From Bacteroidetes bacterium GWF2_33_16 (GTDB taxonomy: Bacteria > Bacteroidota > Bacteroidia > Bacteroidales > UBA12077): a DNA stretch of 64,000 nucleotides. The first letter of the stretch is position 1; each line of letters starts with the position of its first letter. The translations under genes were made by a program, and so were the position numbers. Positions 1 through 10,700 of this stretch are shown piece by piece. Below the pieces are notes generated by a model. It was not told where the DNA came from. It worked only from the letters and a program-made list of their open reading frames with translations, and ran no database searches. The stretch lies in contig MEOE01000028.1 in the NCBI GenBank assembly GCA_001768565.1, positions 124,001-188,000 on the forward strand, given 5' to 3'.

Positions 1-557
1 TAAAGAAACTCCATCTTTCGGCCACCCTATTTATTGATGAACTTTCGACCGATCGGTTTTTTAACGATACAGTATGGAACTTCTGGAGTTTTAAAGCCAG
101 CGCACGAGTTTCTGATCTTATTCCGAATACATTTATTACTGTTGAATATACTAAATCGATGCCCCTCACCTACAAGCATAATATTCCAACCACAACGTTC
201 GAAAGCAATGGTTATAACCTGGGACATTATTTAATGGATAATGCGCATGAGTTTTATTTTTCGGTTTTAGTAAAGCCTTTCAGAACATTAACAATAAAAG
301 CAGATTATCTGTTTGCTCAAAAAGGCAAGGATTATGATGATTTGGGAGGATCACGATTGGGCAATCCGTTTATGGATAAGGTGGAATGGGAGAATCAAAG
401 CTATTCGATCCGGGCTTCGTACCAAATAATTAATGATGGATATTTGTTTGTAAAATTTATGCATAGTGATATTTCGGGAGATGTAACAAAATACACACCA
501 CTGGTTTATCACGGAATACAAAATACTTTTTCGTTTGGAGCAAATATTGGATTCTAA
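1..557 (+). CDS. Wzi-like outer-membrane beta-barrel protein, C-terminal part
   Basis: The reading frame is open from position 3 to the TAA at 555-557, so the gene enters from outside the window and only about 184 C-terminal residues are present. The visible part has alternating aromatic and hydrophobic strands and ends in Phe (NIGF), as expected for an outer-membrane barrel. The stretch NGYNLGHYLMDNAHEF, followed by VKPFRTLTIKADYLFAQKG, resembles the C-terminal half of Bacteroidota proteins annotated as capsule assembly Wzi family, which hold or export surface polysaccharide. The Wzi assignment is by recalled family resemblance; barrel character is the safer statement. No terminator follows; a GC-richer non-coding stretch comes next. 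Confidence 0.6.
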   Translation, partial: KKLHLSATLFIDELSTDRFFNDTVWNFWSFKASARVSDLIPNTFITVEYTKSMPLTYKHNIPTTTFESNGYNLGHYLMDNAHEFYFSVLVKPFRTLTIKADYLFAQKGKDYDDLGGSRLGNPFMDKVEWENQSYSIRASYQIINDGYLFVKFMHSDISGDVTKYTPLVYHGIQNTFSFGANIGF

Positions 558-842
558 AAAAACTTTGAGCTTCTAGCCATGAGCTATGAGCCCGACTGAC
601 TTCCTGCGGCGGTTAAAACCACCTCCTGCATCGTCTCTAGGCTCTCACCTTCATCCTTCAAATTAACGCTTTCAGCAGAAAATTTTTGCACACTTTTTGT
701 GTCTGGAGTTTCTTTGTTTTAAAAAAAATAACAAAAACTTAACAAACAATAAAAATGAATAAACAAAAGTATTTTGAAATTTGTTTGTAAAAAACCGCGG
801 AAACTTTTAATACTTTTTTTGTTTCCTAACTTTTTTTTGTTT
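558..842. other. Intergenic region with a GC-richer island
   Basis: About 285 bp without a supported gene. Positions 567-660 are clearly less AT-rich than their surroundings and contain short repeated GAGCT/GAGCC words and an imperfect inverted repeat (GGCGGTT...AACCACC near 610-630). The rest, 690-840, is T- and A-rich and leads into the tetR promoter. The island looks like the remnant of a dispersed intergenic repeat, but no second full copy was found in this window. Confidence 0.3.
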
Positions 843-850
843 TATATTTG
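843..850 (+). promoter_or_regulatory. Bacteroidota -7 element of the tetR/efflux operon
   Basis: TATATTTG matches TAnnTTTG, and a TTTG at 818-821 lies 21 bp upstream as a plausible -33 element. The box ends only 4 bp before the ATG at 855, so transcription would start at or next to the start codon, giving a leaderless or near-leaderless mRNA. Confidence 0.55.
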
Positions 851-854
851 CGCC

Positions 855-1481
855 ATGAATTCAGAATTAGAAAATATTTTAGAAAAGGTTGCTGCTCTTT
901 ATATGAAATATGGAGTAAAGAGTATCACCATGGATGATGTTGCCCGCGAATTGGGCATATCAAAAAAAACACTTTACCAGTACGTTGAGAATAAAAACGA
1001 GCTGGTAGAGAAGGTTGTGGATTATGTTTTAAACAAGAAAGATTGCGAGTTTAAAATGATCTCTGAAAAAGAAATGAATGCTATTGAAAAGTTGCTCGAA
1101 GTAAATATGCATATCATTAAAACAATGAAAGAATATAATCCGGCAACCGAGTACGATCTTAAAAAGTACTATCCCGAGCTATTTGCAAAGCTGCATTCGG
1201 TGCGAAAAGAAAGAATGTACCAATCGATAATGGCAAACATTAAAAAAGGCAAAGAAGAAGGATTATACCGAGAGGAACTGAACGAAGAAGTAATAGCGCG
1301 CATGCAGGTAAGTCGGTTTATGAATATTAACGAAGATGATCTTCTTACAAAAAATGATTTGCAAAGGTCAGAGTTTATTCACGAGCTTTTTATTTATCAT
1401 ATTCGAGGCATTGCTAATGAAAAAGGGATTGAAGTTCTGGAAAATACTCTAAAAACAATAAATTTTAATAATTACTTATAA
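855..1481 (+). CDS. TetR/AcrR family transcriptional regulator of the efflux operon
   Basis: This 208-residue protein has an N-terminal TetR helix-turn-helix: GVKSITMDDVARELGISKKT then LYQYVENKNELVEKVV (residues about 15-55), followed by an all-helical ligand-binding domain. The open frame extends upstream to 774, but the extension is a low-complexity hydrophobic stretch that overlaps the promoter, so the ATG at 855 is the better start. It lies 21 bp upstream of the tolC-like gene on the same strand. It probably represses its own operon, including the outer-membrane factor, adaptor and RND pump behind it. That regulatory role is inferred from gene order; the ligand is unknown. Confidence 0.9.
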   Translation: MNSELENILEKVAALYMKYGVKSITMDDVARELGISKKTLYQYVENKNELVEKVVDYVLNKKDCEFKMISEKEMNAIEKLLEVNMHIIKTMKEYNPATEYDLKKYYPELFAKLHSVRKERMYQSIMANIKKGKEEGLYREELNEEVIARMQVSRFMNINEDDLLTKNDLQRSEFIHELFIYHIRGIANEKGIEVLENTLKTINFNNYL

Positions 1482-1502
1482 TTAACAATAAAATAAATAC
1501 GA

Positions 1503-2888
1503 ATGAAACAGAAATTTTTGCTTGGTATGCTACTCACAGCCCTCCCTTTATTGGGATTTTCGCAGCAGACTGAGCCATTGGAATTATCGTTAAATAAGGC
1601 ACAGGAATATGCTATTCAGAATAACCTTACCTTAAAAAATGCAAACCTGGATATTACTATCGCGGAGAAAAAAGTTTGGGAAACAACGGCTATTGGTTTA
1701 CCACAAGTTAATGGAGCATTAAACTACCAGCACATTCCGGGCGAACTACCTACGTTTTCGTTTACCGATAGTTCGACCATGAAAATATACAATTATATAT
1801 TTACATCTCTTGAAGCATTGGGTTATCCACCATCGTCAGATTTGTTTTCGAGCGATTCGAAACCATTAACACTGGGGGTAAAAAACAGTACTACTTATTC
1901 GGTTACTGTTTCGCAATTGGTGTTTAGTGGTGAATATATTGTTGGATTGCAAGCATCAAAAACCTTTTTGCAGATTTCAAAGCTAGCTGCAGAAAAGCAA
2001 TTAATTGATTTAAAAGGAAATGTTATTACAGGATATATTTCGGTGTTGGTTCTTGAGCGCAACCTGGAAATTATCGATTCGTCGTTAACCAATATGACAT
2101 TATTGCTGAACGAAACACAGCAAATGTACAAACAGGGTTTTATGGAATCGACCGATGCCGACCAGTTACAGATAACACTCAACTCATTAACAAATGCAAA
2201 AAACACAATTGAAAGGCAATTAGATATTTCGAAAATGCTTTTAAAAATTACCCTTGGGGTTGATGTAAAGACTGAAATTACCTTAACAGAAAACCTTGAA
2301 TCGGTAAATTCGCAGCTCAACACCACAGTAAAAGATATTGCTGCGTTTAATATCGAAAACAATATAGATTACAAGATGATTGATAATCAGGTTCGAATTA
2401 TGAACCTTAGTTATAAGCGCGAAAAAACGAAGTATTTGCCCACTATTTCGGCATTTTATAATTATCAGGACAAAACAGACAAGGCTTCGTTTGACTTTAC
2501 TATAAACCATATTATTGGGGTAAATCTTAGTATGCCTATTTTCTCAAGTTTTCAGAGAAACGCAACGGTGCAACAAGCAAAGCTGGAGTTAGAGAAAACA
2601 ATTAATAATAAAACATTGTTCGAGAACTCGCTGGTAATGCAGCTAAATATGGCAAATAACAATTACAATAATGCCATGGAGAAATACAAGCTTACAGGAG
2701 AAAATGTAAATCTTGCAAAAAACGTATTTACCAATACTTCGAAAAAATACAAAGCAGGAATGGCATCAAGCATGGAGTTAACAATGGCTAATAATACCTT
2801 TTTACAAAATCAATCAGATAATATTACTGCTTTATACGAATTGCTAAAATCAAAAATAGAATTAGATAAAATATTAAACGAATTATAG
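1503..2888 (+). CDS. TolC family outer-membrane efflux protein
   Basis: 461 residues with a signal peptide (MKQKFLLGMLLTALPLLGFSQ) and the long helical repeats of the outer-membrane efflux family, starting at LSLNKAQEYAIQNNLTLKNA. The second half repeats the pattern (YKREKTKYLPTISAFYNYQD, then a helical tail). It would trimerise into the outer-membrane channel of a tripartite pump. The start follows TetR by 21 bp and its stop is 3 bp before the adaptor gene, so the three pump genes are surely one transcript. Length is normal for the family. Confidence 0.95.
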   Translation: MKQKFLLGMLLTALPLLGFSQQTEPLELSLNKAQEYAIQNNLTLKNANLDITIAEKKVWETTAIGLPQVNGALNYQHIPGELPTFSFTDSSTMKIYNYIFTSLEALGYPPSSDLFSSDSKPLTLGVKNSTTYSVTVSQLVFSGEYIVGLQASKTFLQISKLAAEKQLIDLKGNVITGYISVLVLERNLEIIDSSLTNMTLLLNETQQMYKQGFMESTDADQLQITLNSLTNAKNTIERQLDISKMLLKITLGVDVKTEITLTENLESVNSQLNTTVKDIAAFNIENNIDYKMIDNQVRIMNLSYKREKTKYLPTISAFYNYQDKTDKASFDFTINHIIGVNLSMPIFSSFQRNATVQQAKLELEKTINNKTLFENSLVMQLNMANNNYNNAMEKYKLTGENVNLAKNVFTNTSKKYKAGMASSMELTMANNTFLQNQSDNITALYELLKSKIELDKILNEL

Positions 2889-2891
2889 AAA

Positions 2892-4136
2892 ATGAAAAAA
2901 ATTATAGTTTTTACGGTAATTGCAGCATTAGCAGCCTGCAGCCCAAAGTCAAAAAACGAAACACTAGCTGAATTAACATCAAAAAGAGATTCGTTACAAA
3001 AAGTATATGCCGAGGTTAAGTCTCAGCTAAACACAATCGATATGCAAATGGCAGAGATAGATTCTTCCATCAATCCAAATGATCTTAAGCTGATTAAAAA
3101 AATTACAATGCAGAAAAATCGTATTGTAGGCATAGAGACTAAAATAACAGATTTGGAAAATCAGATGACAACAAGAGAGGATAAATTGCTTATTCCTGTT
3201 GAGGTGAAAGAAATACAGCCAGAAGTATTTAATCACTATATTGTTGCATACGGTGATGTTGAGGCTAAAAGCTATGCCATGATTAGTCCTGAAATGGGTG
3301 GGCGTATCGATAAAATTTATGTTTCGAATGGCGATTATGTAAACAAAGGACATTTATTGGTTTCGTTAAATACCGAAGCAATCGACAAACAAATAGAAGG
3401 ATTGAAAGGGAGCCTTGAATTTGCAACAAAAACATTTAACAAGTTAGATACACTCTGGAAACAAAACATAGGATCAGAGATAGAGTATTTATCGGCAAAA
3501 AACACAAAAGATAACCTTGAATCACAAATGGAGTCGCTTCAGGCACAAAAACGTATGGCGCAGCTAAGAGCTCCATTTGATGGAATCGTAAATAAGATTT
3601 ATCCTAAGGTAGGCGAAATGGCCGGACCAAGTTTTCCTGTTATAGAATTTGTAAATCTTCGAAATCTAATAATTAAAGCTCAGATTTCTGAATCGCATAT
3701 CGACAAGGTTGCAAAAGGAGAATCTGTCGAGGTTCGTTTTAGCTCGCTTCCCGATCACCTTGTTAAAACACCTATTACCCAGGTTTCGAAAGTGATAAAT
3801 ATAAAAAGCCGAACCTTCGGAATAGAGATGGAGATTGATAACCCGGGTGATAAAATCAAACCAAATATGGTTTCTTCAATTATGATTAATGATTATAATA
3901 CAAAAGATGCATTGGTGGTACCATCATTAGCTATACGTAAGGATATAACCGGAAATTTTGTATATGTTGTTAATCAGGAGAATAACAAAAATATGGTAGG
4001 AAAAAAATATATTACTACCGGCTTGTCTTACGATGATAAAACGCTTGTTAACAGTGGTCTTTTGCCCGGTGACAAGGTTATTGTTAAAGGATTTCATTTG
4101 GTAAGTGCCGGAATTGAAGTAAGACTTGTAAATTAA
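2892..4136 (+). CDS. RND efflux periplasmic adaptor (membrane fusion lipoprotein)
   Basis: 414 residues. The N-terminus ends in a lipobox, AALAAC with Cys16, so the protein is probably lipid-anchored. A coiled-coil (residues about 25-95) precedes the adaptor core: the lipoyl-like half GGRIDKIYVSNGDYVNKGHL, a short hairpin (about 165-220), the second lipoyl half RAPFDGIVNKIYPKVGEMAG and the beta-barrel and membrane-proximal domains. It bridges the inner-membrane RND pump and the TolC-like channel. The extra N-terminal coiled-coil of about 70 residues is longer than in classic AcrA. The gene starts 3 bp after the tolC-like stop and ends 17 bp before the pump gene. Confidence 0.93.
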   Translation: MKKIIVFTVIAALAACSPKSKNETLAELTSKRDSLQKVYAEVKSQLNTIDMQMAEIDSSINPNDLKLIKKITMQKNRIVGIETKITDLENQMTTREDKLLIPVEVKEIQPEVFNHYIVAYGDVEAKSYAMISPEMGGRIDKIYVSNGDYVNKGHLLVSLNTEAIDKQIEGLKGSLEFATKTFNKLDTLWKQNIGSEIEYLSAKNTKDNLESQMESLQAQKRMAQLRAPFDGIVNKIYPKVGEMAGPSFPVIEFVNLRNLIIKAQISESHIDKVAKGESVEVRFSSLPDHLVKTPITQVSKVINIKSRTFGIEMEIDNPGDKIKPNMVSSIMINDYNTKDALVVPSLAIRKDITGNFVYVVNQENNKNMVGKKYITTGLSYDDKTLVNSGLLPGDKVIVKGFHLVSAGIEVRLVN

Positions 4137-4153
4137 TTGGAAATTAGGTTAAC

Positions 4154-7100
4154 ATGAAAGCAAAACAATTATCAGAACAAATAATAAGGGAGTTTAAACT
4201 AACTACTCTGGCTCTGAAAAACAAAAATACGGTTTATCTTCTTACAATATTGCTCTTGTTTTTTGGTATTTATTCGTATCAAAATCTTCCTAAAGAGCTA
4301 TTTCCGGAAATTGTTTGGCCACAGATAATGGTACAAACTATTTATCCGGGTAACTCGCCCGAAGATATCGAAAACCTTATTACCCGACCTCTTGAGAAAG
4401 AAATAGAAAATGTTCGTGGATTAAAAGAGATAACATCCGTTTCGGCTCAGGATGCCTCAATGATCTTTGTTGAATTTGGTACCGATGTTGATATTGAAGA
4501 TGCTCTTCGGCGCGTTAAAGATGCCGTTGATATAGGTAAAAACAATTTACCCAAAGGAGCAACCGAACTACAGGATCCGTTGGTTTTTGATCTTGACTTT
4601 TCTGAGTTTGCTATATTAAATATCAACCTATCGGGCGATTATAGTGTAGAGGAGCTTAAATACTATGCAGAAATTTTACAAGATGAATTTGAGAGTATCC
4701 CGGAGGTTTCGAAAGCACTTATTGAAGGTGTTAATGATCGTGAGATAAAGATAAACGTTGATTTACATAAGCTTGAAGCACTGGAGATATCCTTTTTCGA
4801 AATATCGAATGCTGTACGAAGTGAAAATATTTCGATGGCAGGAGGTGAAATATTACTTGGTAAAACCCGCAGAAGTATTCGTACTATCGGCGAATTTAAA
4901 AACATACACGAGCTCGAAAATATCATCATTAAGAATAAAGATGGAAACATTGTATACCTAAAGGATGTTGCCGAAGTAATTGATGGATATGCCGAACCAA
5001 CCAGTTTTGCAAGATTAAATAAAAAATCTGTTGTTTCGCTTCAGGTTGTTAAAAAAGGAGGCGAAAACCTACTTTCAACAACAGACAAAATATATGATAA
5101 GCTGAACCAGGCAAAAATAGATGGCTCATTACCCGAAGGAATTGATATTTCTATTACAAACGATCAAAGTGAATCGGTAAAGATGCAGCTTAGCAACTTA
5201 GAGAACAGCATGATCATGGGGATGATATTTGTAATTATAATTCTATTTTTCTTCCTCGGTACACGCGATGCCCTTTTTGTTGGACTGGCAATTCCAATGT
5301 CAATGTTTATATCATTTGTAGTGATTGGAGCAATTGATTTCAGGATAAATATGATAGTGCTGTTTTCGTTAATCCTTGCACTGGGTATGCTCGTTGATAA
5401 TGCCATTGTTGTAGTCGAAAACATACATCGATTTATTGATAATGGGTTTACGCCCTGGCAGGCAGCAAAGCAGGGCGTTGGAGAAATTGCTATGCCGATT
5501 ATTGCATCAACACTTACAACGCTGGCGGCATTTTTTCCATTGGCACTATGGGAAGGTATTATGGGTGAATTCATGAAATATTTGCCTATCACGCTAATTA
5601 TTGTACTTACATCGTCGTTGTTTGTTGCATTAATAATAATTCCGGTAGTTGCTGCTACCTTTATGAAAGCAAAAACCGAAAACGGAGACGGAAAAACCAT
5701 TAAAAGACGAAGAAAGGCTCTTTATGTAGCCATTGGAATGATTGTTTTTGGCGGATTGCTTTTATTAACAGGAAAAAGAATTTTCCCAAATATTTTGATT
5801 CTTTTCGGAATTATTGGATTGATGCATGTTTTGTTTCTACGCAAAGCGGAATCGTGGTTTCAAGAGGTTTTTCTTGTAAAACTAGAAAGTTTTTATGCCA
5901 GAACATTGCGATTTGCTTTACGCGGTAAAAACCCATTTTTGTTTTTTGGGGGAACAATTGTGTTGCTAATAACAACAATTATGTTGTTCTTTTCGCGAAT
6001 GCCTGATATTACTCTATTCCCGTCGGGTGATCCGAATTACGTTAATATTGTTGCAACACTACCTATTGGTACAGATATTACAGGAACAAATGATTTTGTA
6101 ATTACCCTTGAAGATGATATTATATCATATTTAGAAAAATATAAGAATCCGGAAGGTACGCCATTGGTTGAATCTATTTTAACGACTGTGGGTAAAGGCG
6201 ATCCTATGGATTTTTCTGCAGGATCAAAACCAAATCAATCTATTATTACTATTACTTTTATTGATTACGACCTGCGAGGAAAGGAAAATAGTACATCGGC
6301 AATAATGTCGGGTTTAAGTAAGCATATTATGGGTAAATATGCCGGTGTTGAAATAGAGATTTCTAAAGATGAAGGTGGGCCTCCAACGGGCAAGCCTGTA
6401 AATATTGAGATTATTGGTCAGGAATTTGATCAACTGGTATATCTTGCCGATACACTTAAAACGTTTATTGAAGTCGCCAATATTGATGGTATTGAGGGTT
6501 TAAAAATGGATATAAGCACCCAGAATCCGGAGCTACAAATTTATATCGACCGCGATAAAGCTCAGCGATATGGTTTATCAACACAAATGATTGCTTTTAC
6601 TATTCGTCAATCGTTGTTTGGAGACGAAATTTCTGATTTTAAATTTGGTGAAGATGAATACCCAATACAAGTTCGATTAAAAGACGAATACCGTTACAAC
6701 TTACCAGTAATGATGAATATGAAGGTTCCTGTTTTTGGCGATGGCCCTCCGGCATATATACCTCTATCGGCAGTAGCAGAATTTAAATATTCAACATCGT
6801 TCAGCTCTGTTCGCCGAAAAGATCTCGACCGGGTTATAACTCTCTATTCAAATGTTATTGAGGGTTATAATGCAAACACAATAAATACACAACTTAAGGC
6901 ATTATTAGGAAACTTTGAAATGCCTGCAGGTTACCGATTTGAGTTTACCGGTGAACAGGAAGAACAAAACGAATCATCAGCATTTCTTGCTAATGCGATG
7001 CTTATTGCATTAGCATTAATTATGCTGATTCTGGTTACTCAGTTTAACTCTATTATTCTGTCTCTGATAATTTTTTCAAGTATTATATTTAGTACGATTG

Positions 7101-7600
7101 GTGTTTTTGGAGGATTGTGGACATTCGATATGGATTTTGTGATTATTATGACCGGTATAGGTATAATTTCGCTGGCAGGTATTGTTGTTAACAATGCTAT
7201 TGTGTTAATTGATTATATTGAGCTGTTAAAAGCCAGGAGAGGAAAAGAAATGGAAATCGAAGATACAACCTATCTGCCAATTGATGTAGCTACAGATTGC
7301 GTAGTATTAGCAGGTAAAACGCGTTTACGACCGGTGTTATTAACTGCTATAACTACAATTCTTGGTCTATTGCCTATGGCTATTGGAATGAATTTCGATT
7401 TCCGCGGATTATTCCAAAACTATGATCCGAATATTTATTTTGGCGGTGATATGGCTTCGTATTGGAGTAACATGTCGTGGACGGTAATTTTTGGTTTAAC
7501 ATTTTCAACCTTCCTTACGCTGATTATTGTTCCTGTAATGTATCGTATTACAATTCTTACAAAAAAGAAAATTATGCACATTCTGGGACTACATTCATAA
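4154..7600 (+). CDS. RND family efflux permease
   Basis: 1148 residues, the usual size of a hydrophobe/amphiphile exporter of the AcrB type. A cytosolic start and first membrane helix (residues about 28-45) lead to FPEIVWPQIMVQTIYPGNSP, typical of the porter domain. The membrane block at about 350-500 contains LGMLVDNAIVVVENI, which carries the proton-relay Asp. A second porter domain and a second membrane block (about 965-1140), with NNAIVLIDYIELLKARR, complete the internal duplication. It uses the proton gradient to expel substrates through the adaptor and TolC-like channel. Substrate cannot be predicted. It is the last gene of the operon and is followed by a strong terminator. Confidence 0.95.
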   Translation: MKAKQLSEQIIREFKLTTLALKNKNTVYLLTILLLFFGIYSYQNLPKELFPEIVWPQIMVQTIYPGNSPEDIENLITRPLEKEIENVRGLKEITSVSAQDASMIFVEFGTDVDIEDALRRVKDAVDIGKNNLPKGATELQDPLVFDLDFSEFAILNINLSGDYSVEELKYYAEILQDEFESIPEVSKALIEGVNDREIKINVDLHKLEALEISFFEISNAVRSENISMAGGEILLGKTRRSIRTIGEFKNIHELENIIIKNKDGNIVYLKDVAEVIDGYAEPTSFARLNKKSVVSLQVVKKGGENLLSTTDKIYDKLNQAKIDGSLPEGIDISITNDQSESVKMQLSNLENSMIMGMIFVIIILFFFLGTRDALFVGLAIPMSMFISFVVIGAIDFRINMIVLFSLILALGMLVDNAIVVVENIHRFIDNGFTPWQAAKQGVGEIAMPIIASTLTTLAAFFPLALWEGIMGEFMKYLPITLIIVLTSSLFVALIIIPVVAATFMKAKTENGDGKTIKRRRKALYVAIGMIVFGGLLLLTGKRIFPNILILFGIIGLMHVLFLRKAESWFQEVFLVKLESFYARTLRFALRGKNPFLFFGGTIVLLITTIMLFFSRMPDITLFPSGDPNYVNIVATLPIGTDITGTNDFVITLEDDIISYLEKYKNPEGTPLVESILTTVGKGDPMDFSAGSKPNQSIITITFIDYDLRGKENSTSAIMSGLSKHIMGKYAGVEIEISKDEGGPPTGKPVNIEIIGQEFDQLVYLADTLKTFIEVANIDGIEGLKMDISTQNPELQIYIDRDKAQRYGLSTQMIAFTIRQSLFGDEISDFKFGEDEYPIQVRLKDEYRYNLPVMMNMKVPVFGDGPPAYIPLSAVAEFKYSTSFSSVRRKDLDRVITLYSNVIEGYNANTINTQLKALLGNFEMPAGYRFEFTGEQEEQNESSAFLANAMLIALALIMLILVTQFNSIILSLIIFSSIIFSTIGVFGGLWTFDMDFVIIMTGIGIISLAGIVVNNAIVLIDYIELLKARRGKEMEIEDTTYLPIDVATDCVVLAGKTRLRPVLLTAITTILGLLPMAIGMNFDFRGLFQNYDPNIYFGGDMASYWSNMSWTVIFGLTFSTFLTLIIVPVMYRITILTKKKIMHILGLHS

Positions 7601-7630
7601 AGAGTATTATAAATTATCAATAATTGTTTT

Positions 7631-7661
7631 AAAAACACGGTTAATAAAGCCGTGTTTTTTT
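7631..7661 (+). terminator. Rho-independent terminator of the efflux operon
   Basis: A 10-bp perfect stem, AAAAACACGG (7631-7640) with CCGTGTTTTT (7650-7659), a 9-nt loop and a T run. It lies 30 bp after the RND permease stop. Confidence 0.9.
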
Positions 7662-7727
7662 GATTTTTAGGGGTCTGTGTTGTAAATTTATAGTTTTTGT
7701 CATTATAATTTACAATTTGCGTGATTT

Positions 7728-10700
7728 ATGAATAATCTGTTCTCATACGAACAATTGCAGCAACGAATAGATCTGCTCGAAAAAGAATTAGAGCTTATGC
7801 GAGCTAATTCGCCACAATCCTCTGGTGATGAAAACTATAAGATTTTTTATGAGATCTGCGAATATTCAAAAAATGCAATCGCAATTCTGGAAACAACAGA
7901 TAATGGAGAAACATTTAAAATTACGTATTTTAATAAGAGTGCTGAGACAATTGAAAAAAAAATACGTGATGAAATTCTTGGAAAGAATATTACAGAATGT
8001 TTCCCTTCGGTTACATATACAGGTTTTCTTGATATTCTAAAGCTTGTTTATAAAACTGGCAAAGAGGAAGAGTTTACATCTAAAATCTTTATAGAAAGTA
8101 GTATTCGTAGCTGGAATCATAATTATATTTATAAGTTTTCACCTACCGAAGTTGTCTGCATTTACACCGATGAAACAAATCAACGCAGACACGAACTGGA
8201 ATTGTTTGAAAGTCGCGAAAAGCTTAAACTTGCTATGGAGGCCGCCAATTATTATTCATTTGAAATAAATCTTACAACTCAAAAAATAATTGCCGATTTC
8301 GAACTTTACGAAAGCCTGGGGTATAATAAAACTGAAGCTTTGGATTTAATGCAAACTGCCGGGAGCATAATTCATCAGGATGAGTATATTGAAATTAAAG
8401 AATTTCTGGAAAGAGAACACCAGAGCGAAAAGATAGAATTTAATTATGAGTTTAGAATAAAAAGTAAAAACAATCAATGGGTTTGGTTTAAAAGCTCGGG
8501 GAAAAATATTGAATGGAATGCAGAGGGTAATCCAATAAAAATTGTAGGTCTTTTAAAAAATATACAAGCAGAGAAAGAAAACGAGATTAAATTAAAAGAA
8601 AACGAAGCTCGGCTAAAACTTGCTCTTGAGAGTGCCAAACAAGGACTTGTTGATTGGAACATTCAAACAAACGAAATATATTTTAGTCCAGAATGGGCAC
8701 GAATGCTCGAATACGATCCTTCAGAAATTGAGTATACATATGATTTTTTAGTTAAAATAGGCCATCCAGATGACATTCCACAGTCTGAGAAAAACTTGAA
8801 AGAACATTTAAGTGGAGAAAAAGAGATATTCGAATCAGAGGTGCGGGTTAAAACAAAATCGGGTAATTGGAAATGGATACTAACCCACGGAAAAATTGTT
8901 GAATGGGACAAAAATGGAAATCCATTGCGCGGATTGGCAATACAAACAGATATTACCAACCTGAAAGAAGCAGAACATAAACTCGCCGAAAGTCAGGAAA
9001 AATACAAAGACCTCGTTACGCTATTGCCCGAAATTGTTTATGAAAGCGACGTTAATGGAAAACTAACTTTTGTGAACCAACGTGCCCTCGAAATTTTTGA
9101 ATACACACAGGAAGACTTTGATAATGGGCTAAATGTATTACAGGTTATTATTCCTGAAGATATACCCAAGGCATTAGAAAACATTCAATTATTGCTTACA
9201 GGAAAAGGTAAAAAATTCGAGGAATATATATGTATTACCAAAAGTGGTAAAACGTTTCCTGCATTAATATATTCTGCACCTATTAAACAGAACAATGAGT
9301 TTATTGGGCACCGAGGTATAATGATTGATGTTTCGGAGCAGCAAAAAGTAATTAATGCATTACGCACAAGCGAAGAAAATTTTAAACAACTGGCCAACAA
9401 CATAAATGATGCTTTCTGGCTTCGCACGCTCGATGATAAAATTATTTATGCCAACCCTGCCTGCCGATCTATAATTGGATATAATTTTAAAGAGGTTTTC
9501 GAAAATATTGAGGTTTATAAATCGTGGATACACCCTGATGATCGAAATCAAATTATAAAATTGATTGAAAAAAACCAGAAATATCCGAACACAGAGCATT
9601 ACTATGAACATAGAATAATTAATTACGAAAACGAAACCCGTTGGCTGTGGATACGAACATTTCCAGTATTTAACGAAAATGGAGAAGTATACCGGCGTGC
9701 CGGTATTGCAAGTGATATAACAAATCACAGGTTAATGCTTTTAGATCTTATGGAGGCCCGAAATAGGGCAGAAGAAAGCGACCGATTAAAATCGGCATTT
9801 TTGGCAAATATGTCGCACGAAATAAGAACTCCGATGAATGGAATACTTGGATTTACGGAGTTGTTAAGTGATCCACACATTAACCCTATAGAAAAAGAAA
9901 ATTATATAAAAATTATACATTCAAATGGTTTGCAGCTTTTAGCACTTATAAACGATATTGTAGATATTGCAAAAATTGAAGCCAACCAACTAATAATAAC
10001 AAAAACACATTTTGAAATTCTTCCTCTATTAAAAGATGTATATAATTTATTTGCTGAAAAACAAAAAAACATTCTAAAATCAGAAATACATTTTGAGGTT
10101 GAAGTGCCAAACAATAGTGCTAATATTAAAATACATACCGATAGGTTTAGGCTTCAACAAATACTTATCAATTTACTTAACAACGCCTTTAAATTTACAC
10201 AAAAGGGCGAAATCCGGTTTGGATATAACATTGTTCAAAACAATGACGATAGCCACTTTCTGTTTTATGTAAAAGATACAGGAATAGGAATCCCAGAAAA
10301 TATGCAAGAGCTCATATTTGAACGATTTAGAATGCTCGAAAATAAATTTAACAAAAATAAACAAGGTACAGGACTCGGTCTTTCTATATCTAAGGGATTG
10401 TTAGAATTGCTTGGAGGAAAAATTTGGGTTAACTCTGAATCCAACAAAGGATCTGTTTTTTATTTTACTATTCCTGTGTTGGATACTTCGCATGATCTAA
10501 TACAAGAAAATAAATTTAATTCTGAAATTGACATGAACAGACTAAAGAACGCCAGAATATTAATTGTTGAAGATGACATTGATAATCTTGAGTTTCTAAA
10601 ACGTCTTCTTCAAATTAATGGTGCCAATGTTATCACAGCAATAACAGGTGAGGATGCAATTGAAATAATTCAAAACGATCACCAAATCAAATTAATTTTA

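Noticed and set aside
5164-5700. 178-codon open frame on the minus strand inside the RND permease gene
   Set aside because: Lies wholly antisense to a strongly conserved membrane domain; its composition is the mirror of the hydrophobic helices, so it is a shadow frame.
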